26,740 nucleotides of DNA from Russula earlei. Its lineage: Eukaryota > Basidiomycota > Agaricomycetes > Russulales > Russulaceae. The stretch is from the NCBI GenBank assembly GCA_025769875.1, contig JAGFNK010000668.1:1-26740 (forward strand), written 5' to 3'. Shown here piece by piece: positions 1-9,116 of this stretch; within the stretch, counting starts at the first letter, position 1; each line of letters opens with the position of its first letter. Made by a program: the position numbers and the translations under genes. The notes beneath the pieces were generated by a model, which was not told where the DNA came from, searched no databases, and worked only from the letters and a program-made list of their open reading frames with translations.

Positions 1-113
1 GGGGTCATGTGTAAGTGCATTTTACCCTCACACCCAGTCTGCACACCAGCTACAGCACATTAGATAGAGCTGAACCCTTTTCTCCTATTATTCAAGGTAG
101 TTACCATACATAA
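1..113. other. Left flank and Harbinger target site
   Basis: No gene is visible. The last three bases (111-113, TAA) are the left copy of the target duplication of the Harbinger transposon; the right copy is 12383-12385. The flanking host sequence GGTAGTT on the left and AACTACC on the right are inverted copies of each other, so the empty site would have been a weak palindrome, as PIF/Harbinger elements tend to choose. Confidence 0.6.
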
Positions 114-324
114 AGCCCCATTTACCAGCGGAGAATTCTTGAATTTTGAACTTGAACTTGGATGTTGGTATTTTCCAGGGGTGACAGGAGTCACAGGTGT
201 GATGAACGATAACATGATTAACTAATACGAGTTTCTTTAATTATAATTTCTTTAATTATAATTATGAGCTCTTTCCCACCAGATTTGCAAATTCACTTGT
301 TGTGATTGCATATTCACATGTGTG
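114..324 (+). repeat. Harbinger left terminal inverted repeat (211 bp)
   Basis: The sequence is the reverse complement of 12172-12382 with roughly ten percent differences. Shared blocks include GAGAATTCTTGAAT, GGTATTTTCCAGGGGTGACA, a duplicated TTTCTTTAATTATAAT and TTGCATATTCACATGTGTG. Similarity stops just after 324. Confidence 0.88.
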
Positions 325-492
325 AAGTTAGATATCCACATACTTGGAGTTGACTCAGGAGTTGGTACTCAGCTTTGTTCAGGACTTTCCCTCTGTCATC
401 TTTTTCTGTGTATGCATGCATTTTTCTCTTGCCTTCTTTTTTTTAATCCCCTCCTCCCTCCATACCTCCTTTGTTCAGTACCCCCATCATAC

Positions 493-3177
493 ATGCAGAC
501 CTGCTCAGCCTCTGATTCTTCTGTGGGAGAAAGTCAAGCAGATGGTAGCACCACATGGACAACTAAGGATGAAGCAGCCTTTTTAGATTTTCTTTTGGAG
601 CATAGGGATGAAACGACCTCCAATTCTATGTTCAAGGACCACATCTTCAACAACATGGCCTCTCAGATCAACCCTCTTTGTGAGAAGGGTGGCGTCAAGA
701 CTGGGAGCACATGCAAAACAAAATGGAACAGGGTGCTGTATTGTCCTCTGCATCCCTTCCCTCAATGCTGATGCCATTCAACAGTTGAAGATTGAATACA
801 GTATCATCACCTTCCTCAAGTTACAGTCTGGGTTTCCCTGGGATGATGAGAAAGGAGTGGATGTAGGGTTAGAAATGGAGGGGAAGTGGGCCAATTTAGT
901 CAAGGTGTGTGTATAACTCTTGCTTCTTTAACAACATCTGACCTTAGCAGAAAAAACCAAGCACCAAGAAGTACCACAACAAGGGCTGGTCACATTGCGA
1001 GGCTATGGAGTCTCTTGTTGTTGTGATCTACCCCTCTTTTGGTTCATCCCTAAAGTGCTCCTTATTGTTCTTTACTTTCACCCCCACCCCCTTGGTTACG
1101 GTTTCATCCCTTGATGCTGATGGCCCTTATTGTTTCACTCATTGTGTTTCATCTATTGTCTTATCTATTGTTGAGTCTCTTTTGCTATTGGCTCACTTTT
1201 ATCTATTGTTCCACATATAGTACTGTACAGCCTCGCTACATACAGTATTTAAGTGCCTGTAAAAGCTGGGGGATACCCCAAACTTAGCTTTGTCCCATCT
1301 CCTGTCGCATCCCTTTGCCCTGTATCCTCTCTCAAATCACAACTTGTTTGTGCTGGCTCTTACCTTGCTTGACATCAACACACTAGGAGGAACCCTTGTG
1401 TTCCTCTTACTCCTCTCTTGCTCTATCATTGTCCTCCTCTTCTGTGAAACCAGAAGATGTCACGGTAACTAGCCGTGTCAGTTCACAAGCAGAAAACAAG
1501 TCGATGATAGAGAGGTGTTCAAGAAACGGGCTGGTTCCCGTGTACAGTGAGCAAGGATCCCTGCAGCGGTCGAAGTGTTTTATGCTAAGCAGGTTATGGC
1601 CAATAGACCCTTCCTAGTACGACTCAGTCCGTTGAGAAGCTAGGGTAAGTTTATAATGGGATAGACTAGGGCTGGTTCCACTAGCTATATGCGTTCAAGT
1701 CCATCAGGGACCTTGAACAACGCAGAGAGAGTAGAGGAAGGTAGGTTTTAAAGGAGGAGAGCTCTTCTCAGAGGAGTGAAGAGAGACTCTTAGGGAAGGA
1801 AGGGAAAGGCGAAGAGTAGATGGTGGATGGTGTGTTGAGAGTTGATGAAATGGAGAGGTGGTTGTGGTTTAAGTTTGTGAGAGTGAAGTGGGTTGCAGGA
1901 GAATATGTTGGACAAGAGTAGGTTGGATTCTACAAGAGACCAAGCTTAGGGCTTTGGTCACAAAGTACTGAGCTTATATATACAGGAGAAGCGCAGCAAT
2001 AGCTGCGCTTTGACTGTGCTACTAGTATAGTAGGAGTCATAATAAGTAGGAGTCATAGGAAATGAGGCCATGAATGAGTCAGAACCAAGTAACTGTGCTG
2101 CACAGTAAGTGCGCAGCATTGCACAGTCGAAACTAAGAAGTAAATATAAATGGAAAGAGAACCAAACAAAGGGAAAGTAACAGCAATCCAGTGTTACCTG
2201 GACGTGTATGGATCACATGATAACACAGAAGGGATCACAAGACATAAGAGATCATGAGACTAGTAAGTAAAGGGACGTACAAAAGCAAGCAGTCCATAGC
2301 AAAAAGGTAAGAGGTAAACATAAAAGGAAAATGGTGTAACAGAAGATCAACTCTGTCTGCAGACTGAGTCATTATCTGACTCAGCCTTGAGATGCTAAAC
2401 CTTTGATCCGGTCTCCTTGAGCCGGCCCCACTGAACCCCTTGAACCAAGTCACAGGGACTTGGCCCCCACTGAACCTTGAGCTAATGCTCTTACAGCTGT
2501 GACACCGTAACACTTGTTGGATCAAAATCCAAAGGCAAAAGTGCCTATCGGGGTACACAGCAAACACTTTGTGCAGATTCAGATCCTCCATCCCAGTCAC
2601 CTTCTCATCTGTCTCCCAACTCATTCGGATCTCAATTTGATGGTGGTGCGTTTCTCATCAACTTCACTGTCAAATGCCTCTCTCCTCACCCTGCTTCTCA
2701 GTTCAGAAGCATAGATCCAATTACATCACTGCAAGTGAAACGTTGTCAAGCAACAGACAAAGGACCGACACTGCAGCATCCGCTGTCATTGGTATGTCAG
2801 TGGTCATGAACAGGGTCATTGAGTCCTTTGACTTGACTGTGCGAGCTCTCAACAAGCCCAAGCCCGAGCCCACCCTTGAAGCCACACCCTCACTTGATGA
2901 ACAACTTGGGAATGTGTCTACGGGTGCTGTTGTACCTGTGCTTATGACAGTTCCTGAGCATGTGTGTCAGTTGCTGGCAGTCAAAAACCTTGCCACTGAT
3001 ATCAAGGATGGTCAGTGGCTGCCATCAGGTGACATTGTCCCAGCACTCAGCCTCCTCTCCAATGGCAATATTGCAGATGTTGATAGTTACCTCACACTTG
3101 GATTAGATAAGGATCCAGAATTGCACAATCTTGCACATCAATACATATGTAATATGTTAGCACAAACCAAATTGTAA
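493..3177 (+). pseudogene. Harbinger Myb/SANT-like DNA-binding protein, interrupted
   Basis: This is the accessory DNA-binding gene of the Harbinger element; in this superfamily such proteins bind the inverted ends and help bring the transposase into the nucleus. The likely start is the ATG at 493. The N-terminal Myb/SANT-like domain shows TTWTTKDEAAFLDFLLEH in exon 1 (493-732), continues in exon 2 (785-904) with a GFPWDDEKG block and in exon 3 from 951 with KYHNKGW. Introns 733-784 and 905-950 have GT and AG ends. A longer intron follows, whose borders I cannot fix. A Ser-rich exon near 1435 ends at the solo LTR insertion (1470-2506); the same reading frame resumes at about 2513 (KSKGKSAYRG). 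A further intron near 2645-2702 leads into the last exon, which ends in ...ICNMLAQTKL at a TAA (3175-3177). Apart from the LTR, no stop was seen in the exons. Exon borders in the middle are inferred. Confidence 0.75.
1470..2506 (-). mobile_element. Solo LTR, Ty3/gypsy-like, in the Harbinger Myb/SANT gene
   Basis: This block of about 1.04 kb has no coding content and is flanked by the direct repeat GTAAC (1465-1469, 2507-2511). Removing one repeat and the block restores a continuous reading frame in the Harbinger gene. LTR-type ends TGTCAG (from 1476) and TGTGACA (to 2504) lie a few bases inside, so the exact borders are uncertain by up to six bases. On the minus strand a TATATATAAG box starts at 1982, and 35 bases downstream an imperfect hairpin (1938-1959, GACCAAGC/GCTTTGGTC) contains AAGCTTG. 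The complete chromovirus in this window has the same arrangement, so this is probably a related family left by LTR-LTR recombination. Confidence 0.68.
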
Positions 3178-3989
3178 TTGTAATTTCAAATGTCATGTTG
3201 TCATGTGTTATGTGTATGTAAAATAAATTTGTCATTGATGGTATCATGCAGTCACAGGGTCAACTGAGTCCAGCATCTTTGCTGACTCAGTCTGCTTGGT
3301 GGCAAAAAAAAAACTTTCAAAGTGTTGTGTTGTCCATCCCATCATTTCCCCCCCCAATGCCCAATCAACAACTGGTAAAGAAGCAAAAGCAACACCAACG
3401 ACTTGTGGTCCTCTTGCATACATGTATGTCAACTCTTGTCTTGCTTTGCTGTGAAGCATATATACAACTCCTCCAAGCTATCTGTCCTTGTCATATTCCA
3501 TATCACACATCAGCATTAACTGGGGCTGTGTGGGTTCATGAACTACTTGCTGGCCATCCAGAGCACATTTGGAGTGAGCTCAGAGTACATAAACATTTCT
3601 TTGACACCCTCCAGTGGACCATCCAAAACCTCGGCATTGCCTCATCATAGCATGTCCTAATTGAAGAACAAATTGCCATCTTCCTCTATACTGCTGTTAC
3701 AGGGCTGTCATCAACTCATGTCAGAGAGTGTTTCCAGCAGTCACCCTGCACCATTTCAAAGTACGTACAGTATCACTTGGGTTTCTTCAGACTTGTTCTG
3801 ACAGGCAGACAGGTATTTTAAAAAAATTCTTGGAGTTCTCTCAAGCCCCCCTTCTATACCACATTTGTGCAGCTCCCTGACACCAATTCACCCCCTCACC
3901 CCTTTATCCGAAGTAACCCCAAGCTCTATCCATATCTCAAGGATGCCCTAGGCACTGTCAATGGCACACATATCAAGTGTTCTGCCACT

Positions 3990-3994
3990 GCTGA
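3990..3994. repeat. Chromovirus target site duplication, left copy
   Basis: GCTGA precedes the left LTR. An identical copy at 11357-11361 follows the right LTR. The Harbinger transposase reading frame is continuous when one copy is kept. Confidence 0.95.
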
Positions 3995-4487
3995 TGTCAC
4001 CGACTGGGGGCGGTGTCGCTGACAAATCGGTTCATGCGCGAGACGAACACGGCGAGTCGAGCGAGACACTAAGTCTTCGCGAGTTTCGGGGATCTCGGAG
4101 ACGATATTGCCAAGGCAAATATGTTCCACGGAGAGGGGAGACTGCGAATAAGTCTTCGCGTTGAGAAGGCTTATGAGCAGGAGAAGTTTCAGACGAAGTG
4201 CTTGATGTCTTGCAAGCCTACAAGTCCTGAAGTTCGAAATCCAGTGATATTTCACAGGAGAACAAGCTTAGAGCTTGTTCTCCTCTACAGACAGGTTTAT
4301 ATAGACAGTGTATCCTATATCAAATAGTAGACACAAGGTAACGGTGAGGCAATCGGGACTAGGACATGCTGGAAGGTGCTGGTACATGTGAGGCTAAACA
4401 AGTCATCAAACGCGCGGGAATCGTGAGGTCTGTCCGGGTAGGCTTGTCCGGTTGCCGGTCCAGTCCGAAGAGCCGGTTCTTGTGACA
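3995..4487 (-). repeat. Chromovirus 3' LTR
   Basis: This 493-bp LTR is identical in length to the copy at 10864-11356. CpG has become TpG or CpA here at 4035, 4049, 4112, 4128, 4389, 4400 and 4462; the other LTR keeps CpG at these sites. It carries a TATA-type box (minus strand, 4296-4303) and the same 27-base hairpin as the other copy. Confidence 0.95.
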
Positions 4488-4500
4488 TTACCCCCTTGTT
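4488..4500 (-). promoter_or_regulatory. Polypurine tract
   Basis: On the minus strand the 13 bases abutting the 3' LTR read AACAAGGGGGTAA. A purine run directly before the 3' LTR is where plus-strand DNA synthesis starts in Ty3/gypsy elements. Confidence 0.75.
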
Positions 4501-4506
4501 AACGTC

Positions 4507-5753
4507 CTAAGCGACGTAAGGGAGAATAGTCAATTGGCAGCGATGAGTGTGGAAGTGAAGTTGGTCGCGAGGGACTCGGCACATTCTGTCGGTTTTGCAT
4601 CGTCGGTGTGGATTCCTGCAGTGTTCAGCTAAGTGTCCGTGACGGTTACGAAGGACACAGATGGCGATCTTGGGACATTCAAACGTGTCATGTCCTCCAT
4701 TGTGACACCAAGTGCATTTGTCCGAAAGTCGAGGGGAGAACTGGTACCATGGGTCTATCAAGGCTTCTTTAGCATCCTTATGCTCTTGGTCAGTAAGTTG
4801 GGGCATAGTTCCGAACAAGACTTGTGGTTCGAGGCGAGCTTTAGTGTTAGCCTTGGCCAGTTTGATTTCTGAGTCCCTTACTTCCCATACCATGTCGTGG
4901 TATCTTTCGCGAGCGGCGGAGAGACTGTTTGCCATTTGCCGTGTTTTCTTTATGGCAAACCGATAGCGACGTACTTCCGCCTCTAGAGATAGGTCTTGTT
5001 CGAACCTAAGTGCCTCATCTATAGCTTTAGTATGTCTGAGGCCTTCTTTGAACAGGAAGGCGTCTTTCTGAGTGAGGAGGGGGCGAGGGTAAGGGTCGGC
5101 TTTCGCTCGAATGGGAATACAATGAGTGGGACATCCGGGACCATAGGTGGCTAGCAAGGACGGGAAGCCGTGTGTTAGGTCAGGGAGAACGAAGCGAGGG
5201 GGGAGTGTGTCGTCTTCATTGCCTGGGTCTGGGATTAGTAGATCTAGTCCGAGGTCCCCTTCTTCCCATCCTTCTCCAAGTTCTTCCAGCTCCGTAGGCT
5301 GAGTGCGATTGATGGGTGGCTGGTAGACGGGGGGAGGAGTTCTTTCGAGGTTTGTCGGGGTGAAATTCTCGTCGAGTAGAACGATGTTTCGATTTGTTGG
5401 ACAATGGGTGTGGTAGTGCGTGGGGGAATTGGAATGGGGTCGGGTGAAGGAGAGCAGACGTGGTAAGAGGGACTGCGGGTCCTGACTGGTGAGTTGATTC
5501 CTCGAGTGGGGGACTGATTACCGAAGGCTCTCAGTATGGTAGTGAGGGAGTTGTCTTCCCATAGTTCGCGTGCTTGCACGATCATCGCGGCGTGTTGTGC
5601 TGCTTGTTGGATGAGTATTCTGGTGTTGATGGTCGCCGCTGTCGAGGGAGATGGTTCTCTGGACAGTGGTAGATGGATAAGTGTAGGGGAGTAAGGTGGA
5701 GTGGGTACGAGGGTAGCGGTGGAGGCAGTGGGAGAGTTCTGAGTGGAAGACAT
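4507..5753 (-). pseudogene. Extra ORF in env position with CCHC zinc knuckle (one frameshift)
   Basis: The ATG at 5753 lies 56 bases after the pol stop and the TAG at 4507-4509 ends a few bases before the polypurine tract, so this ORF fills the whole space between pol and the 3' LTR. Segment 1 (5753 to about 5400) is rich in Pro, Ser and Thr and probably disordered (TASTATLVPTPPYSPTLIHL), with a short helical block QQAAQHAAMIVQARELW. A one-base deletion lies between about 5345 and 5400. Segment 2 is then open without stops to 4507. It contains an acidic stretch, a helix of about 60 residues with coiled-coil character (EAEVRRYRFAIKKTRQMANS) and a perfect knuckle CTWCHNGGHDTFEC (CX2CX4HX4C). 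A second, degenerate knuckle follows (CVLRNRHGHLAEHC, Arg for the second Cys), then a Cys/His-rich end. Corrected length is about 415 residues. It has no signal peptide or membrane segment, so it is not an envelope protein. I do not recognise the family; the knuckle suggests nucleic-acid binding. Confidence 0.72.
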
Positions 5754-5809
5754 GTTCGTTGTGATTGGGGGGTAAGGCGGTAAGGGACAATCATTTGTAG
5801 GTGGTGTTT

Positions 5810-6425
5810 TTATATTTGGGGTCGTCCAGCTGAAGCGGAGTAGTATTCTATCAAAAGTTCTGGGGCGTTGAGGTCATGATGGTCGACCCATGAGTCATCT
5901 GATGCAGGGTATCCTTTCCAGTGTACGAGGTATTGAAGTTTACATGTCCGTCCAAATCTCCTTGTGTCTAGAATTGCTTCAATTTCGTATTCTTCCTCGT
6001 TTTCGACGGTTGGTGGAGGTCGTGTAAACAGCGTGCCGTATTCTTCCGTCTCCTTATAAGGAAGAAGTAGGTTGACGTGGAAGACGTTGTGTATCTTCAT
6101 TGACGGTGGAAGTTGTAATTGATATGCGACTTTGGAAATTCTTTTTGTGATAGGGAACGGGCCGTATCTTTTGGGCATTAACTTGTGTGTTCCTCGTGTT
6201 TTGAGGTTCTTTGCTTCTAGCCATACGAGGGTTCCTTCTTTCATTTCTTTAATGTCGGGTCTTAGAGGTTGTTGTTTACGTTCAAGGAGTTGTTGGGCGT
6301 CTTGTCTTGCTTCTTCGAGTTGTTTTAGGCAGTTGGTAGATGAGGGTACGTTGTTGTCTTCTAGGCTGATGTTAATCTGGGGTTTGAATCCCATAAGGAG
6401 TTTGTGTGGTGATTTCGTAATGTTT
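5810..6425 (-). pseudogene. pol: Chromovirus pol, part 4: integrase C-terminus and chromodomain
   Basis: This is the last pol segment, in a different frame from part 3; a one-base deletion near 6425 separates them. It opens with the usual post-catalytic stretch (KSPHKLLMGFKP), continues with the integrase C-terminal GPF/Y-like region (LMPKRYGPFPITKRI, AYQLQLPPSMKIHNVFHVN) and ends in a chromodomain at about 5850-6004 (EYEIEAILDTRRFGR, YLVHWKGYPASDDSWVDHHD). The aromatic positions of the chromodomain cage (Tyr in EYEIEAIL, Trp in VHWKGY, Trp in DSWVD) are present. Such chromodomains steer integration to methylated-histone chromatin in chromoviruses. The stop is TAA at 5810-5812. Confidence 0.9.
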
Positions 6426-7107
6426 CATGTTTCCATGAGTTGTGTGCGTATTCTGCCAAAGGGAGCATTTTTGCCCAGGAATGTGGGTGAGTCGTGGTCC
6501 AGGGTCTTAGGTATTGTTCTAGCCATGCATTCATCCTTTCCGTCTGTCCATCAGTTTGGGGGTGGAATGCGGTGGACATGTTTTGTTTGATGCCTAAGTT
6601 TTTACATAATGCTTTGGAGAAGTTTGATGCAAATCGAGGGTCTCTGTCAGAGATGATTCTTTTGGGGATGCCGAACCAGGGCACGAGGTGTTTCAGATAT
6701 TCGTGTGCGACGCCTGTTCCATCGATCGTTTTGTTGCATGGGATGAATTTTGTTGCTTTAGAGCATCCTTGATCGACTATGGTAAGGACGCTGTCAAATC
6801 CTTCTGATTTTGGTAGGTCAGTGATAAGGTCCATTGACATGTATTGAAAGGGGCCCTGTTCAACGTGTGTGTCGAGTGGAAAGGTCGTGGCTTTCTTTCT
6901 GGGTATGTTGGTTTTGGACTCTTGACATTTGGCACAACCTTTGACGTATTGTTCTACAAATTGTCGTAGTCTAGGTCCTTCATAATGTTGTTTGACTAAG
7001 TCCCAGGTGTTGGCTATTCCTGGGTGTCCTGCAAAGGGAGTGTCGTGGAATTGTCTTAGAATTTCTCGTCGTTTGTCAGGGTTTGTCTGGTAGGTAGGTT
7101 TTTCTTG
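6361..7107 (-). pseudogene. pol: Chromovirus pol, part 3: integrase
   Basis: The zinc-binding HHCC module is intact: FHDTPFAGH then GCAKCQESK. The DDE core is complete: MDLITDLP holds the first Asp, IISDRDPRFAS the second, and HPQTDGQTERMNAW the Glu. The segment is reached from part 2 by a one-base shift near 7095-7105, where the sequence has a run of five A (minus strand); one A fewer would keep the frame. Its own frame ends at 6361, after running out of family-like sequence near 6425 where the next shift lies. All catalytic residues are present, so only the indels prevent function. Confidence 0.92.
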
Positions 7108-8370
7108 CAAGGATTTCGGGTGGTAGTAGAGTGGTTTTTTGTTCTTCTATCCCCTTGTTAAGGTCTTTGCGACGAGAAAGTGTGTCAGCAATAGTGTGTG
7201 TGTGTCCAGGGACATGTTCCATGGTAAAGTTAAAGTCTTGCATATATTGCATCCATCTGGCTTGTCGTCCTGTTAATTTTTGTGGTTCTTTGAAGTAAGT
7301 GAGATTTTTGTGGTCCGTTCTTATTCTAACTGGTTTGTCGGCTCCCAGGAAGAATGGTCGTCCACTTTTTAATCCAAAGATTACCGCTGCTAATTCTTTG
7401 TCATGAGTGTCGTAATTTCTTTCTGCATCTAGTAATGTCCTAGAGTAGTATGCAATTGGGTGTAAACCATCTTCATATTCTTGGGATATGACTGCTCCTA
7501 TGGCGAATCCTGATGCGTCGGTGTCTAACACAAATTGTTTTGTCCAATCTGGGGTGCGGAGTACTGGGTAGGATACACAAGTTTCTTTCAAGATTTGAAA
7601 GGCTTGATCTTCCTTTGTCGTCCATTCCCATTGTTTGTTTTTCTTTGTTAAGTCGTTTAGTGGTCTTGCTTTTATGGAAAAGTTGGGTATAAAATTTCGA
7701 TAAAAGTTACAGAATCCTAGAAAACTTCTGACTTCTTTCAATGTTGATGGGGTTGGCCAGTCTTTAATTCCTTTGACTTTGATGGGGTCCATAGTTATTT
7801 TTCCCTCTCCTATGACTACTCCAAGATATTCTACCTTTTTCTTGTGGAATTGACACTTTTCTGGCTTGAGATAGAGATCATGTTGTTTCAGTTTGGACAG
7901 TATATGGTTGACTTTGGACGAGTGTTCTATTTCATCGTTTCGTGTGGCAATGATGATATCGTCCATGTAGATCTTTAACCATCCTTGTGCGAGTTCTTCT
8001 TGAAAGATGTCGTCCATCATAGTCTGAAAGGTGGCTGGGGAGTTTGTCAGTCCAAAGAACATTACCGTGGGTTCGAATAGTCCATCGCTGGTTTTGAAGG
8101 CTGCTTTCCATTCGTCTCCTTTCTTGATCCGAATGTTGTTGTAGCCCCACCTGACGTCAAATTTAGTGAAGAGTTCTTTTCCTGCTAGAGCGTGGATAAG
8201 TTCCGGAATTAAGGGTAGGGGATATACGTTTGGTATTGTCCACTTGTTTAAATTTCTGTAGTCTTGTACTGGTCGAAATTTACCGTCTTTCTTTTTTATG
8301 AGGAAGAATCCACTGGCGTATGGTGAGTTGGATCTTCTTATTTGTTTAAGTCGTAGATTTTGTTCAAGGA
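7076..8370 (-). pseudogene. pol: Chromovirus pol, part 2: reverse transcriptase and RNase H
   Basis: The reverse transcriptase fingers and palm are clear: SPYASGFFLIKKKDGKFRPV, the first Asp in TKFDVRWGYNN, LTNSPATFQTMM and the catalytic YMDDIII box (most Ty3/gypsy enzymes have YLDD). The thumb shows VEYLGVVIGEGKI and VRSFLGFCNFYRNFI. RNase H follows with FVLDTDASGFAIGAV, the Glu in THDKELAA and the Asp in RIRTDHKNL. The segment is separated from the protease part by a one-base deletion near 8370, beside a run of three A on the minus strand. The first ATG in this frame (8467) precedes the shift and is not the real start. Confidence 0.93.
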
Positions 8371-9111
8371 ATTTCCTTGTTCCTCTTTTTCTTTGGGTGA
8401 GAGGGGATATACTCTGCAGTTGATTGTTGTTGGGGCGTCTGGTTTTAGATCGATAGCGTGATCCCATTTTCTCAGTCCTGGGAATCTCTCCGACTCTTGT
8501 TCCATGAATACTGGTCCATATTGGTGGTATTGGCTAGGAACTATTTCTTGCCAGGTTCTTGGCTTATCTTCAATTTGTGATTCCGCCAATTGTTGTGCTA
8601 TGGTGGTTTTTCGTACTTGAGTTTGTATCCACAGTTCATCTCCTTCCTCCCAGTCCGTCAGTGCTTTGATCCATGCCGGAGTCTCTTGATTTCCTTTGAG
8701 GGTGACTTTTCCCATAACAGTCCCTTTGGACCAGTTTATTCTAGGGTTGGTCGATTCCAGAAATGGATATCCCAGGATAATATCATCTTGACCTATATCT
8801 GCGACTAGGAATTGGTGTATGTGTTTCTGTCCTAATAATTTTAATTCTAATTGGACAGCTTGGGTGACTTTTCCTGAGCGGTTGAGCGTTCCATCGACGT
8901 TTTTGACATTCCTGGCTGGGGTTATTTTTTGTGTTTGCAGGTGTAGTTCTTTCATCAGTTTAGGTGATATAAAGCATTCAGTGGCTCCGCTGTCTATCAG
9001 AGCTTTCTTTTCAGCTTTGTTCGATCCAATGTAAATAGTAGTCATCATTGACATTGACTTTCTTTGAGTCTTGTACATGGAATCGATACCTAATGCTCGA
9101 GCAATCGCCAT
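8338..9111 (-). pseudogene. pol: Chromovirus pol, part 1: aspartic protease and linker
   Basis: This is the start of pol. The first ATG is at 9111, six bases past the gag stop. The retropepsin active site is ALIDSGATECF, and the hydrophobic-hydrophobic-Gly motif is DDIILGYPFLE. A linker follows, leading to the RVYPLSPKEKEEQG block just before reverse transcriptase. After that block the frame is lost: the real sequence continues in another frame from about 8370, and this one stops at 8338-8340. Pol is in the -1 frame relative to gag, and the pol frame is open upstream only to 9147. Confidence 0.9.
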
Positions 9112-9116
9112 TATGC

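Noticed and set aside
7932..8150. Second minus-strand frame inside reverse transcriptase
   Set aside because: It is a shifted-frame shadow of the catalytic YMDD region.
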